Below are positions 24,425-34,594 of a stretch of 64,000 nucleotides of DNA, in pieces (position 1 is the stretch's first letter; each line of letters starts with the position of its first letter). The translations under genes were made by a program, and so were the position numbers. Origin of the DNA: CAVQND01 sp049518415. Lineage in GTDB: Bacteria; Verrucomicrobiota; Verrucomicrobiia; Limisphaerales; UBA8199. The notes beneath the pieces were generated by a model. That model saw only the letters and a program-made list of their open reading frames with translations, ran no database searches and was not told where the DNA came from. The DNA is taken from positions 1 through 64,000 of the forward strand of contig JBEKRX010000013.1 of the NCBI GenBank assembly GCA_049518415.1, given 5' to 3'.

Positions 24425-25981
24425 ATGAACAGTTACTTCGGTCCGGGTGATTGGGCGGTCATCGGCTTGTATTTGCTGGGCATCATCGGGCTGGGCCTGT
24501 GGTTTGGCAAGGACCAGCGCAACACTCGCGACTATTTCCTGGGCAGCAAGAACGTGCCGTGGTGGGGCATCGGGGCGTCCATTGTGGCCGCCGAGACCAG
24601 CGCGCTGACCATTATTGGCGTCCCGGCGATGGTTTATGGCGACAACATCGCCTTTCTCCAGATGGTCATCGGCTACGTCATCGCGCGCGTCCTCTTGGCC
24701 ATCGTCCTGGTGCCGCACTATTTCAAAGGCGAACTCTACTCCCCGTACCAACTCTTCGCCAACACCTTCGGAGCCTCCGCCCGCCAGACCGCCGCCGCCT
24801 TCTTCCTGGTCAGCGAGACGCTGGCCGCCGGCGTGCGGGTTTATCTCGCCAGCATCCCGGTCAAGCTGATGCTGGGCGACAAGCTGCCGGGCTTGGGCAC
24901 AGGGGAACCGATCCTCGGCGCCATCTTGTTGTTTGTCCTGCTCTCGCTGCTCTACACCTGCGTGGGCGGCGTCAAGGCCGTGATTTGGACCGATGCGGCG
25001 CAGTTCGGGCTGTTTCTGCTGGGGGGCCTTTTTGCCCTGGGCTACATCCCCGCGCAGGTCGAGGGCGGGGCGGGCGCGGTGTTTGCCCAGGCCGCCGCCG
25101 GCCACAAGCTGCACTGGCTGAACCTGGCGCCGGCCGCCGGGACCTCCCTCGTCCGCTTCCTCCTGGGCGCCCCCTTCAATCTCTGGATGGGGGTCATTGG
25201 CGGCACCGTGCTCGTGCTCTCCTCCCACGGCGCCGAGCAGTTGATCGTCCAGCGCGTGCTGGCCTGCAAATCGGTGGCGGACGCCAGAAAGGCGCTGGTC
25301 CTGAGCGCCGTCGTGATCTTTCCGCTCTTCCTGATCTTCCTCCTGGTCGGGGCGATGCTCTGGGTGTATTACCAGGGCCATCCCCTCCCCATTCCCCTGC
25401 CCAGGCCGCGCCCGGGCATCCAGTCCAACGATTTCATCTTTCCGATTTTCATCATCACCCAAATGCCCCACCTCCTCAAGGGTTTCCTGATCGTCGCGAT
25501 TCTCTCGGCGGCCATGTCCTCGGTCAGTTCGGCGCTCACCTCTTTGGCATCGGTCTCCACGATGGATTTCCTCAAACCCGCCCTGCCCCTGCGGAGCGAG
25601 GCGTTCTTTCTCCGCTTCAGCAAGCTCTCGACGGTGCTGTGGGCGGGCGCGCTGATCGGCATTGCCTACCTCAGCCGGCAGGTGGAGTTTGTGTTGAACG
25701 CGGCCTTTTCGTTGCGCGGCCTGACCAGCGGCGCGTTGCTCGGTGGCCTGGGCCTGGCCCTGTTCTGGCGCAAGGGCCGGGCCGCGCCGGTGGTGCTGGG
25801 CATGCTAACCTCGCTGGCCGTGATGACGGCCATACAGGCCCTGCCCAAGCTGGCTGCCACCAGGCAGTGGTGGATGAAGATGATCGGTACCGAGATCTTC
25901 TGGCCCTGGTACACGCTGATTGGCGCCACCCTCACGCTCGCCACCGCCGCCCTCCTGAGAAAGGCGCTGCCGCCGCGCTGA
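24425..25981 (+). CDS. Sodium/solute symporter (SSS family)
   Basis: A 518-residue integral membrane protein from the ATG at 24425 (MNSYFGPGDWAVIGLYLLG), with about 13 hydrophobic segments. SSS hallmarks are DYFLGSKNVPWWGIGASIVAAETS near the N-terminus (positions ~38-62), YTCVGGVKAVIWTDAAQF (~180) and SAAMSSVSSALTSLASVSTMD (~360), the sodium-site region. These transporters use sodium influx to import sugars, sialic acid, amino acids or similar solutes. The substrate cannot be told; the many polysaccharide enzymes in this window make a sugar or sugar acid plausible. A short hairpin (GCCTCC/GGAGGC) lies ~75 bp upstream. Confidence 0.92.
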   Translation: MNSYFGPGDWAVIGLYLLGIIGLGLWFGKDQRNTRDYFLGSKNVPWWGIGASIVAAETSALTIIGVPAMVYGDNIAFLQMVIGYVIARVLLAIVLVPHYFKGELYSPYQLFANTFGASARQTAAAFFLVSETLAAGVRVYLASIPVKLMLGDKLPGLGTGEPILGAILLFVLLSLLYTCVGGVKAVIWTDAAQFGLFLLGGLFALGYIPAQVEGGAGAVFAQAAAGHKLHWLNLAPAAGTSLVRFLLGAPFNLWMGVIGGTVLVLSSHGAEQLIVQRVLACKSVADARKALVLSAVVIFPLFLIFLLVGAMLWVYYQGHPLPIPLPRPRPGIQSNDFIFPIFIITQMPHLLKGFLIVAILSAAMSSVSSALTSLASVSTMDFLKPALPLRSEAFFLRFSKLSTVLWAGALIGIAYLSRQVEFVLNAAFSLRGLTSGALLGGLGLALFWRKGRAAPVVLGMLTSLAVMTAIQALPKLAATRQWWMKMIGTEIFWPWYTLIGATLTLATAALLRKALPPR

Positions 25982-26012
25982 ACGCGAATTGGAATTAACC
26001 TGTTTAACGACC

Positions 26013-27554
26013 TCAGCGCCTCAGCGCCCATTTGAGCATCTCCACGATCTTGGGGGGCTGGCCGGTCCGCAGGACGCCGATGCGAAAGATGCGGCCGGCC
26101 ATATAAAGGGCGGCTAAGGTCGTAGCCAGCAGCAGCACCAGGGTGCCGGCCAGGTCGATGAGCGGCGGGTCGGCGGTGGCCCGATTCATCATGACAAAGG
26201 GGGTATAGAGCGGGACCCAGGAAAGGACGCGCGCCAGGAGGCCGTTGGGGTCTTTGGGAATGAAGGCCATCGTCAGCAGCGGCACCATCAGCAGCAGCGT
26301 CATCACGGCCATGTAGCTCTGCGCCTCTTTCAGGGTGTTGCACACGCTCCCCAGCGAGAGGATGAAAGCGGCGTACATCAGGTAGCCCAGGAGGAAATAA
26401 ATCCCAAACAACGGCACCAGGTTGGAAGTCCGCAGGACCACAAAGACCTGCCCGGCCAGTTCGGAGGCGCCCCCCGATTTCCAGCCCAAGATGCCGAACA
26501 GGGCGGCCATCCAGGCGCCCACCATGGTCAGGCCGATGGCGGCGATGCCCATGAGCTTGCCCATCATCAATTCGCCGGGCGTGACCGAGGAGAGCAGCAC
26601 TTCGATAATGCGATTGGATTTCTCCTCGATGGTGTTGTTGAGCAGCATCTGCATGACTGAGAAAATCGCCACCCAGAGCAGATAGACGAAGCCGCTGGGC
26701 GCCCATTGCCGGATGACATCCGCCGTGCCGATGGCTTCGCGGCCCTTTTCCTTCTTGGGATTGAGGCTGGTGCACGCCAGGTAGGTATGCTCGATCTGCC
26801 CGATGACGGCCGCATCCAGGCCCCGCGCCAGGTATTCCCGCCGGCGAATCTCGGTGTTGACGGCCCGCTCGACTTCTTCCCGCAGCCTTGGGTCCGAAGC
26901 ATTGGCCGACCAGTATTGGAATTGGTGATTGGTGGCTGGTGATTGGCTTTGAGGGCGGACAATCTGGTTCTCGAAATCACGGGCAATCAGGATGGCGGCG
27001 GCCAGCGCGACCGGGGAGCCGTTGGCCGCCACGGATTTGTCTTGACGCAAGTAGGGTTTCAACTCCTCGGCAATCGAGGCCAGGTCGCCCTCCGCGTTGA
27101 TGCCCGGGGGAAGCTTGACCTGCTGGAAGAGCCGGCGCGGCGCCTGGAAGGCCGGGGCCCCGGGCCGCAAGCGCGGGCGAAGCTGTGCCAGGAAAAACTC
27201 CTTGCCGCCCCTGGCGACAAACGCCTCCAACGATTGAGCGTCCCCCTCCTTGACCTCATCCAGGGCCGCAACCACGGCCGGGGCGGCCAGGTTCTTTCGG
27301 GCATACTCCTTAAGCCCGGCCACCATTTGCCGCTGGTAGGATTGCTCCAGGGCGGCTTCCACGGTCGGGGCCAGGCTCCCTGATTGATCCACCAGGACAA
27401 AGTAGCGGACCGGCGTGGCCTTTTGTTCCAGCAAAATCGGCACCTGGATGGAAAGGAAGATGATGATTGGAAACAGGAACAGCCCGATCCAGAAGCCCCG
27501 GGTCTTGGCATTCTCGGCGTACTCCCGCCCGGCCACCAGCAAAGCGGCTCTCAT
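26013..27554 (-). CDS. ABC-2 type exporter permease (NatB-like)
   Basis: A 513-residue permease from the ATG at 27554, which overlaps the stop of the ATPase gene (ATGA). One membrane segment near the N-terminus (GFWIGLFLFPIIIFLSIQVP) is followed by a large extracytoplasmic domain of ~270 residues, and five or six membrane segments in the C-terminal half. NNTIEEKSNRIIEVLLSSV is the conserved ABC-2 motif. A 28-bp heptamer array encodes a short stretch of the outer domain (QSPATNHQF). NatAB-type exporters move sodium or small toxic molecules. Confidence 0.9.
   Translation of the reverse strand: MRAALLVAGREYAENAKTRGFWIGLFLFPIIIFLSIQVPILLEQKATPVRYFVLVDQSGSLAPTVEAALEQSYQRQMVAGLKEYARKNLAAPAVVAALDEVKEGDAQSLEAFVARGGKEFFLAQLRPRLRPGAPAFQAPRRLFQQVKLPPGINAEGDLASIAEELKPYLRQDKSVAANGSPVALAAAILIARDFENQIVRPQSQSPATNHQFQYWSANASDPRLREEVERAVNTEIRRREYLARGLDAAVIGQIEHTYLACTSLNPKKEKGREAIGTADVIRQWAPSGFVYLLWVAIFSVMQMLLNNTIEEKSNRIIEVLLSSVTPGELMMGKLMGIAAIGLTMVGAWMAALFGILGWKSGGASELAGQVFVVLRTSNLVPLFGIYFLLGYLMYAAFILSLGSVCNTLKEAQSYMAVMTLLLMVPLLTMAFIPKDPNGLLARVLSWVPLYTPFVMMNRATADPPLIDLAGTLVLLLATTLAALYMAGRIFRIGVLRTGQPPKIVEMLKWALRR
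26921..26948. repeat. Heptamer array inside a gene (ATTGGTG-like, 4 copies)
   Basis: ATTGGTG, ATTGGTG, GCTGGTG and ATTGGCT lie head to tail within the permease coding region. Units of 7 bp change the frame when gained or lost, so copy-number change here would break or restore the gene. Confidence 0.75.
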
Positions 27555-28540
27555 CGGCACCTCACCTCCTTGGCTTCCGGCCCCACCAGGCGCAGGAAGA
27601 CCTCGTGCAGGCTTGGCTCGGACTGGTTGAAGCTCTTGAGCCGAATCCTCCGGCCGAAGCAGGTCTGCAGGACCACTTGCGGGTCGGCATCCTCGCGCAA
27701 CTCCAGTTCCCAATGCGTGCAACCCTCGCCCGGGGCCGGCGCCGGGCCGTCGGCCGGCGCCACCGGGCGCACCGCGCTGACTTCCGCCAAATCGCGCAGC
27801 GGGCCGATCCCGTCCTCCGTCTCCAGGCGCACCCGCCGCGGCACCGTCCGCTTCGCCTCCGCCATCGAGCCGTCGAAGATCAGCCGGCCCCTGGCGATCA
27901 GCAGGATGCGCTCGCACAGCCGCTCGGCCTGCTCCATGACATGGGTGGAGAACAGGACCGTGCGGTTCCGCCGGGCCAGGTCCCGAATCAGACCTTCCAT
28001 CACCTGCTGGTTGACCGGGTCAAGTCCCGCGAACGGCTCATCCAGGATGACCAATTCAGGGTCGTGCGCGATGGCCGCCAGCATTTGCACCTTCTGGCTC
28101 ATCCCCTTCGAGAGCGCGTCGGTCGGCTGCTCCGCGAAGTCCTTCAGGCCGTAGCGTTCCAGCAACTCCAAGGCCCGCCCTTTGGCCCCCCGCCGGGTCA
28201 TGCCTTTCAACCGCGCGAAGTAGGCGATGATGGCCCAGGCCTTCATTTTCTTGTAAAGGCCCTTTTCTTCCGGCAGGTAGCCCAGGCGCTGCCGCACCGC
28301 CAGGGCTGAGGACCGGCCCAGCACCGTGATCGCCCCGCTGCTCGGCTTGAGGATGTCCAGCATCATGCGGATCGTGGTCGTCTTGCCCGCCCCGTTGGGG
28401 CCCAGAAAACCGCAAATGCAACCGGGCGCCAGGCTGAAACTGACCTCATCGACGGCCTTGAAGTTGCCGAACAGCTTGGTGACGTTGCGCAACTGGACCA
28501 CCGTGGGAGCAGCGGCTTGGGGGGAGTCAGCTTCGCTCAC
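27551..28540 (-). CDS. ABC exporter ATP-binding protein (NatA-like)
   Basis: A 329-residue ATPase. Walker A GPNGAGKTTT (~55), Q-loop region LGYLPEEKGLY, signature LSKGMSQKVQ (~145), Walker B LVILDEPFAGLDP (~167) and the switch His (STHV) are intact. The C-terminal ~100 residues form the extra domain seen in NatA/CcmA-type exporters. It is translationally coupled to the permease gene by a 4-bp overlap and forms a two-gene exporter with it. Confidence 0.94.
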   Translation of the reverse strand: MSEADSPQAAAPTVVQLRNVTKLFGNFKAVDEVSFSLAPGCICGFLGPNGAGKTTTIRMMLDILKPSSGAITVLGRSSALAVRQRLGYLPEEKGLYKKMKAWAIIAYFARLKGMTRRGAKGRALELLERYGLKDFAEQPTDALSKGMSQKVQMLAAIAHDPELVILDEPFAGLDPVNQQVMEGLIRDLARRNRTVLFSTHVMEQAERLCERILLIARGRLIFDGSMAEAKRTVPRRVRLETEDGIGPLRDLAEVSAVRPVAPADGPAPAPGEGCTHWELELREDADPQVVLQTCFGRRIRLKSFNQSEPSLHEVFLRLVGPEAKEVRCR

Positions 28541-28879
28541 ATGGGTAGAGGGTAGGCGGGCTTGTCAGGCTGCCGCGTTGCTCAGGGCCAGGTCGGAAAT
28601 GAAGGCCGCCGGCACAAGACGGTCACCCGGCAGGAGATGAGGCGCAGCCATTTGGGCCAGGGTGCAGCGTAGTACTTCATATCAACTCCCGCCGGTTTTG
28701 GGGGCAAACATCTGTTCAGTTGTTTCAATATTTTACTATCTGTCAAAATCCCGCCGTCTGGCGACCATTTTCTGTGTAAACGCCCATTCCTCACGGCCCT
28801 TAAAATTGCCGATTGGCCTGAGGCCTGAGCTGGCCCCGTAACTTCTTCACGCCTCACCTGCAACGCCTCACCTGCTCCT
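28541..28879. other. Intergenic region upstream of ABC exporter
   Basis: No gene is supported. On the minus strand a 32-residue frame (28582-28680, MKYYAAPWPKWLRLIS start) looks like the N-terminus of a small membrane protein that breaks off, perhaps a remnant. TTGACA occurs on the minus strand (28741-28746) in an AT-rich patch, but without a convincing -10 box. Two near-identical CGCCTCACCTG units lie at 28848-28872. Confidence 0.4.
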
Positions 28880-30631
28880 TCACCCGATGACGATCAAGTG
28901 CATCGACTCGGGCAGGTTGGCGGCCACGCGGGTGACCACGTTGCCTTTGAGCAAATTGACCAGCGCCGCCCGCCGGCTGCCCCCCAGCACCACCGAATCC
29001 ACCCCGAAGGTCGCGGCAATGTCGATAATCGTGTCGGCCGGCGAATCGCTGATGCTGTAGAGTTTGTCGACGTGCAGTCCCCGGCTCTCGGATTCCAGGC
29101 GGCTAAAGAGGGCGCGCGCCTGCAGGTCGTCCTGCCAGTTGCCCCCCCTATCGATCGTCACCGCCACCTCGCGGATGTAGAGCACCAGCAAATGGGCGCC
29201 CCGCACCCGGCTCTCTTCCAGGGCGAACTGCAGGGCAGGGGTCCAGCCCCGCGCGGCCACGAGGACGGACAGGCCCAGAAACTCCAAGGGCGGGGCGGCG
29301 GCAGCCGGGGCGGCGTTGGCCGCCGGCACAGGCACGACCGACGCCGGGGCGGCCGCCTGGCGGCGCAACGTCAATTCCCGTAGCGTCAGTCCCACGACCA
29401 GGACGCTCGACACGAACAACAGGGCCTCCTGCTTGCTCCAGGCAATCGTCACCCAAATCGCCGCCAGTAACACGAAGGTGCCCTTCATCGTCAGCCGCTC
29501 GTGCGGCTTGAGGGCAATCTGCCGGGCGAAGGCGCACGAGCCGAGGTTGATGGCAATCGCCCCCACCACCCCAATGGCGTAGAGCGACGAAAGGCTTTTT
29601 ACCGACTCGCTCACGTTTAGTACCAGCACCGGCAGGATGGTCGCCACAATCAGCGCCACCCAGGGCACGCCGAAGCGGTTGAGCTGGAGAAACGGCTCGG
29701 GCAACTCCCCGTCATGGGCCATCACGTAGAGCAACGCCACCATCCCGGTGATGGCGGTGTTGACCGCCGAGATGAGCAGCAGCCCAAAAAGCCCGCCCAC
29801 CACCAGCCCGAACTTCGGCCCGTAGAACACCTCGCCCATGTAGCGAAGCATATCGTTTTCGTGGTTCCTGGCCGCCTCGGGCAGGCACATGGCCAGGACG
29901 CTCAGCAAGGCGGTCCCAATGACCACATCCAGCATGACGGCAATGATGGCGCGCCGGGCGGTAATGCCCACCGACGGCCGTTCCAGGCTCGAACGGGGAT
30001 CCAGCTTCATCACCCCGGTGCTGCTGGCGGCCACCTCCACGCCCGACAGCGCCAGGATCATGTCCACGAACTTCGTCCAGTTATGCAGCAGGCCCCCGCT
30101 CGGCGCCTCCGGGTGCAGTTGGCCGACTTGGGGCGCGCCGCCCCCAATCAGTCCAATCACCACCATCACCGTCGGCACCGCCAGCCACACCGCCAGGCCC
30201 CCGGTGTGTTTGGGCCCCAGGAAGTTGACCGCCCCGATCACAAAGATCGTGGTGATGGCCCATTCCTTGGCCCGCACCGGGCTGGCGATGCCCAGGTAAT
30301 GAAACGCGTCCAGGCAACTCAGTGACGCCGTCACGATGAAGTCCGCCAACAAGAGCAGCCCGCCGATGGTCGCCAGGCGGCGCGAGTGCAGACCGGCGGC
30401 GCTATAGACGCCGCCGCCGTTGGGGAAGTGTTTGCAGACCCAGATGTAATTGATGCCCACCAGGCCGGTCACCAGGCTCACCGCCAGCAGGTGCGGCAGG
30501 GCCGCAAAACCCACCGCCGCCACCGCCAAACCAATGACATAGGCCTTGCTCGTCCCCCAGTCGCCATACATCAACGCAGCGGCTCGGACCCAACCGACGT
30601 TCCGGGGCCGGCCTACGGTACTGATTTCCAT
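28880..30631 (-). CDS. APC-family permease with C-terminal stress-protein domain
   Basis: A 583-residue protein from the ATG at 30631 (MEISTVGRPRNVGWVRAAAL). The first ~430 residues have about 12 membrane segments of the amino acid-polyamine-organocation type (KHFPNGGGVYSAAG). An Ala/Pro linker is followed by a universal-stress-protein-like domain (~450-583) ending VDSVVLGGSRRAALVNLLKG. The ATP-binding pattern G-2x-G-9x-G-S/T is degenerate here. It imports or exchanges amino acids or related solutes; the soluble domain probably regulates it. It lies 77 bp downstream of purF on the same strand. Confidence 0.88.
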   Translation of the reverse strand: MEISTVGRPRNVGWVRAAALMYGDWGTSKAYVIGLAVAAVGFAALPHLLAVSLVTGLVGINYIWVCKHFPNGGGVYSAAGLHSRRLATIGGLLLLADFIVTASLSCLDAFHYLGIASPVRAKEWAITTIFVIGAVNFLGPKHTGGLAVWLAVPTVMVVIGLIGGGAPQVGQLHPEAPSGGLLHNWTKFVDMILALSGVEVAASSTGVMKLDPRSSLERPSVGITARRAIIAVMLDVVIGTALLSVLAMCLPEAARNHENDMLRYMGEVFYGPKFGLVVGGLFGLLLISAVNTAITGMVALLYVMAHDGELPEPFLQLNRFGVPWVALIVATILPVLVLNVSESVKSLSSLYAIGVVGAIAINLGSCAFARQIALKPHERLTMKGTFVLLAAIWVTIAWSKQEALLFVSSVLVVGLTLRELTLRRQAAAPASVVPVPAANAAPAAAAPPLEFLGLSVLVAARGWTPALQFALEESRVRGAHLLVLYIREVAVTIDRGGNWQDDLQARALFSRLESESRGLHVDKLYSISDSPADTIIDIAATFGVDSVVLGGSRRAALVNLLKGNVVTRVAANLPESMHLIVIG

Positions 30632-30708
30632 AGCCCCAACCTGCCTGAATCTGAAGTCACGAGCCCTTGGAATACCATCTCGAGCCAAACTTTCAAGCCC
30701 GCAGTGAG

Positions 30709-32169
30709 TCAAAGCAGCCTAATCTGCGCCTTTTCCTTGGCCAGGGCCTCAGCCAGGCTCGGCTGGCGGCCGTTGCGCCGCTCGATAATCTCCTTGTCCA
30801 CGCCCGGGTCGAACGCCACCGGGTAGTTCCCGTCATAGCAGGCCATGCAAAAGGCCTCCTTGCCCAGGCCCGTCGCCTTGACCATGCCCGCCTGCGAGAG
30901 GTAGTGCAGCGAATCGGCGCTGAGATACTGCCGGATGGCCTCGTGCGAATAGTTGGCCGCCATCAGCTTCGTGCGGTCCGGAAAATCGATGCCATACACG
31001 CACGGGTGCATATGCGGCGGGCAACTGACCATCACGTGCACCTCTCGGGCGCCCGCCTCCTTGAGATTGTTCACCCGGGCCTTGCAGGTCGTGCCCCGCA
31101 CGATCGAATCGTCCACCACCACCACGCGCTTGTCTTTGACCAGCTCTTCAATCAGGTTGAGCTTCACCCGCACGTCGAAGTCCCGAATGAGCTGCGAAGG
31201 CTGCAGGAAGCTCCGCCCCACATAATGGTTGCGCACGAAGGCCATCTCGAACGGCACCCCCGACTCCAGCGAATAGCCCAGCGCCGCGCAGTTCCCGCTG
31301 TCGGGCACCGGCACCACCACGTCCGCCCCCACGGGGAATTCCCGCGCCAACTGCCGCCCCAACTCCACCCGCACCTTATAGACGTTCCGCTGCGCAATCG
31401 TGCTGTCGGGCCGGGCGAAATAGACGTATTCAAAAATGCAGAACGCCCGCCGTTGCGCCTCCGGAAAGGCCTCCACACTGCTCAGCCCCTCCTGGTTAAT
31501 CACCACCACCTCGCCCGGTGCCACATCCCGCACGAACCGGGCGTGAATCAAATCCAGGGCGCAGGTCTCGCTCGCCAGCACCCAGGCCTGCTCCAGCCGG
31601 CCCAGGCACAGCGGCCGGAACCCGCAGGGGTCCCGCGCGCCGATGAGTTCTTTCTCGGTCAGCATCACCAGCGAGTAGGCCCCTTCGATCCGGCGCATGG
31701 TTTGAATCAGGTTGTTCCGCTGCCCGTCGAGGTTCGGCTGCGCCATCAGGTGCAGGATAATCTCGCTGTCAGCGGTGGTCTGGAAGATCGAGCCGCGCGA
31801 TTCCAGCTCGTCCCGCAGCCTGGCGGCATTGGTCAGGTTGCCATTATGGGCGAGGGCCAACTGGCCCCGCGCGCAGTCCACCGTCAGCGGTTGGGCGTTG
31901 CGCAGGTGCGAGGAGCCGGTGGTCGAATAGCGGGTGTGCCCAATGGCCATTGGACCCGCCAACTCGCGCAGGACGCTCCCCTGGAAGACCTGCGAGACCA
32001 GGCCCATCCCCCTGTGGGCATAGAACTGCCGGCCGTCCGAGGTCACAATCCCCGCGCTTTCCTGCCCGCGATGCTGCAAGGCGTAAAGACCGTAGTACGT
32101 CAATTCCGCGGCGTTCGGATGGCCGTAAACGCCGAAGACACCACAGTAATGTTTCGGATAGCTCTCCAT
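30709..32169 (-). CDS. purF: Amidophosphoribosyltransferase
   Basis: A 486-residue enzyme making phosphoribosylamine from PRPP and glutamine, the first step of purine synthesis. The glutaminase nucleophile is Cys9 (HYCGVFGVYG) after a short propeptide, the pattern of the Bacillus type. The four iron-sulfur ligands of that type can be placed in SETCAL, MHPCVYG and CMAC. The PRPP site is VVVVDDSIVRGTTCK. Length is normal. PRPP comes from the prs product encoded elsewhere in the window. Confidence 0.96.
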   Translation of the reverse strand: MESYPKHYCGVFGVYGHPNAAELTYYGLYALQHRGQESAGIVTSDGRQFYAHRGMGLVSQVFQGSVLRELAGPMAIGHTRYSTTGSSHLRNAQPLTVDCARGQLALAHNGNLTNAARLRDELESRGSIFQTTADSEIILHLMAQPNLDGQRNNLIQTMRRIEGAYSLVMLTEKELIGARDPCGFRPLCLGRLEQAWVLASETCALDLIHARFVRDVAPGEVVVINQEGLSSVEAFPEAQRRAFCIFEYVYFARPDSTIAQRNVYKVRVELGRQLAREFPVGADVVVPVPDSGNCAALGYSLESGVPFEMAFVRNHYVGRSFLQPSQLIRDFDVRVKLNLIEELVKDKRVVVVDDSIVRGTTCKARVNNLKEAGAREVHVMVSCPPHMHPCVYGIDFPDRTKLMAANYSHEAIRQYLSADSLHYLSQAGMVKATGLGKEAFCMACYDGNYPVAFDPGVDKEIIERRNGRQPSLAEALAKEKAQIRLL

Positions 32170-32419
32170 CAGTCGCTCCGCATTATTCCCCCGAAATATT
32201 CGGCTTCTGCAGCCCGATAATACTCGCAGCCAACCGCCTGGTCAACCGGTTGACTGCCCCAGGACCCGCCCTTGGCAAGCGGCATCTTGGCCAGGCGCCG
32301 GTTTGACCCTTTCTTCCAAGAGGTCCCCACGCCGGCGCGCGAACTCGGCCGCCCGCGCTTGGCTCAGCCCCGGCCAGGCCGTGTCAGCCAGGCCTTCCCA
32401 GTGCCGGCCCACTGCTGCG

Positions 32420-32686
32420 CTAGCGGAAGCGGGTCGCCCCATCATGGTCATAGGCGGGTACACTGATGCCATCGCCGGGCTCGCCGCCTGAGCCACTGAC
32501 GAACATCCTGTACAGAAACCACGCTGCTGCCGCGCTTGCCACAAGCACAACAATCAGACCCAGGAGCATGTCCTTGCGGTCAATCCCAAATTGGCTCCAC
32601 GCGGAAAAATGACGCCGCCTGCGCCGCACCCGAACGCGTACGTGCGCTCCGGCTGCTGGCGCGGTCGTGTTGGGCCGTGGTTCCAT
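32420..32686 (-). CDS. Small single-pass membrane protein
   Basis: An 88-residue frame from the ATG at 32686 (MEPRPNTTAPAAG). It has an Arg-rich segment (VRVRVRRRRRHF), a membrane segment (MLLGLIVVLVASAAAAWFLY) and a short polar tail, consistent with an N-in topology by the positive-inside rule. I do not recognise the family. It is supported by coherent composition rather than homology. An overlapping frame at 32242-32553 is less convincing. Confidence 0.45.
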   Translation of the reverse strand: MEPRPNTTAPAAGAHVRVRVRRRRRHFSAWSQFGIDRKDMLLGLIVVLVASAAAAWFLYRMFVSGSGGEPGDGISVPAYDHDGATRFR

Positions 32687-32985
32687 TGCGCTGCCAAACC
32701 GTTTACCAGGGCCGGCCCGCTCTGTCAAGCCAGCGCCAGCCCCCTAATCTGCCTGGAAGAACAGGCCGTCCAATCCAATCCGGACGATGCGCCCGTCGTG
32801 AATGATGGCCGGAATGGGGCCTGCCGAAAACTCTGTTTATATCTTGCCATCTGGGGGAATTTGGTGCAGTAATTTGCTGTTCAGGCGACGCCAAAGTCGG
32901 CAGTGTAGGAAACGGAAATCTGTTCGCCGCCGGCTTGGCTGCAGGAAGAATCTAGAGCACAAGAAATAGCCAACCAAGAAGTCCC

Positions 32986-34536
32986 ATGAAGAGAATACAT
33001 ACTTTGTCTGCGTCCGCGTCGGTGTTTGCGGCCTTGCTGCTGGTCCAAACCCCCAATGAATCGCTGGCCGCAGCCAAGCCGGACGTGAAACGCCCGACGG
33101 CGGTCATCACCTATCCCGCCGTCAACCACTCCGTGACCAACGCCACCATCACGGTGACCGGCAAAGCGAAGGACAACGTCGCCGTGACGAATGTTTCTTA
33201 TCAAGTGAACGGGACCGGCTGGAACCCCGCGGCGACTACCAACGCCTGGACCAACTGGACCGCCGACGTGACGCTGACCCCGTGGACGAACACCCTCCAG
33301 GCCTATGCGGTGGACAGCAGCGGCAACCGCTCGCTCACCAACACCGTCAAGTTTGTATATCTGTTGACCGGGCAGTTGGCGGTGCAAGTCAAGGGCCTCG
33401 GCACGGTGACGCCTAATTACAACGGCAAATGGTTGCAGATTGGCAAAACCTACAAAATGACGGCGAAAGCGGGTAAGGGCTTTGCCTTCGCCGACTGGAC
33501 GGGCAGCCTCGCGACCAACAAGCCGGCACTCACCTTCCTGATGGCCTCCAATCTCACCTTCACGGCCAATTTTGACGATGTGGCGCGCCCCGTCGCGGTC
33601 ATCCTCTCCCCAAAAGTCCACCAGCATTTGACCAATGCGCTATGCGCCGTTTCCGGCAAGGCCAGCGACAACGTCGGCGTGGCCCAGGTCTCCTATCAAC
33701 TGAACGGGGCCGGCTGGAACCCGGCGGCCAGCGCCAACGACTGGACCAACTGGACCGCCAGCGTGACCCTCACGCAGAGCACGAACCTCCTTCAGGCCTA
33801 CGCCAGCGACGCCGCCGGCAACGCGTCGCTGACCAACAGCGTAAGCTTTGTTTATGTGTCAACCGCCCCGGCGGACTGGGCCCCAGCCTCCTTGTCAGGA
33901 TTAACCGCGGAGGTGACGGGGTCGGCGGACACGAACAACTTGTTTACGTTGTCTTTTGGCGCCAGCACCTTTAGCCAGAGCATGCTCCCCGGCACCAATG
34001 AGCACGAAAATGCCGTCGGCACCTATACTTACGCCAAACTGGGCACCAACACCGCCCTCCTGACGGCCATCTCCGCCGCACGACCAGATAGCGCGGGGCA
34101 GACCAACGCGCCGGCCCTCACTTTTACCAACAGCCACGACGCCGAGTTCATCCTCACCAACAACGAAGGGACCATCGTCACCGGCGTCATCAGGCTGTCT
34201 CAGGCGGCGAACCTCGCCCCCGCCTCGCTGGCGGGCAAGACCGTCCACGCCGTGGATAGCGCCAGCGGTGAGCCCAGCACCTCGGTCTTTGGCAACGGAA
34301 CTTTCAAGAACACCAGCCACTCCGGGAGCGTATCTTCGGGCTCCTACACCTTCACCAGGTATAGTCCGGTGGGGGCATTCCTGCTCATGAATTTTACCAG
34401 CCCGCCCGGCGCGGCGGGCGATGTCAACTATGTGGTTGTGACGTTCTCCGCGCCCAAGGCCGGCAGTTATTTCAGCGTCCATGTTCCTTCGGGTCACGAG
34501 CCTGAGACCACCTCAGGCACCTTCACCATGCCATAA
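32986..34536 (+). CDS. Secreted protein with Ig-like and InlB-like repeats
   Basis: A 516-residue protein with a signal peptide (to ESLAAA). Two Ig-like modules (~35-130 and ~200-300) share VSYQ(V/L)NG(T/A)GWNPAA and NxWTNWTA; between them is a bacterial-repeat module (GLGTVTPNYNGKWLQIG...FADWTG) of the type found in internalin-like proteins. The C-terminal ~200 residues contain two weak copies of an S-L-x-G-x-T-A-E-V-like beta unit. It is probably extracellular or surface-bound, with an adhesive or binding role. No catalytic motif is seen. Confidence 0.85.
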   Translation: MKRIHTLSASASVFAALLLVQTPNESLAAAKPDVKRPTAVITYPAVNHSVTNATITVTGKAKDNVAVTNVSYQVNGTGWNPAATTNAWTNWTADVTLTPWTNTLQAYAVDSSGNRSLTNTVKFVYLLTGQLAVQVKGLGTVTPNYNGKWLQIGKTYKMTAKAGKGFAFADWTGSLATNKPALTFLMASNLTFTANFDDVARPVAVILSPKVHQHLTNALCAVSGKASDNVGVAQVSYQLNGAGWNPAASANDWTNWTASVTLTQSTNLLQAYASDAAGNASLTNSVSFVYVSTAPADWAPASLSGLTAEVTGSADTNNLFTLSFGASTFSQSMLPGTNEHENAVGTYTYAKLGTNTALLTAISAARPDSAGQTNAPALTFTNSHDAEFILTNNEGTIVTGVIRLSQAANLAPASLAGKTVHAVDSASGEPSTSVFGNGTFKNTSHSGSVSSGSYTFTRYSPVGAFLLMNFTSPPGAAGDVNYVVVTFSAPKAGSYFSVHVPSGHEPETTSGTFTMP

Positions 34537-34594
34537 CTGTTCCTGGGCAACCCCGGCTTGCAGCTCCGGCCAAGGGTCTGGGGGTGGGTGGGCT

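Noticed and set aside
32242..32553. Frame overlapping the small membrane protein downstream of purF
   Set aside because: The competing frame at 32420-32686 has a membrane segment and better composition.
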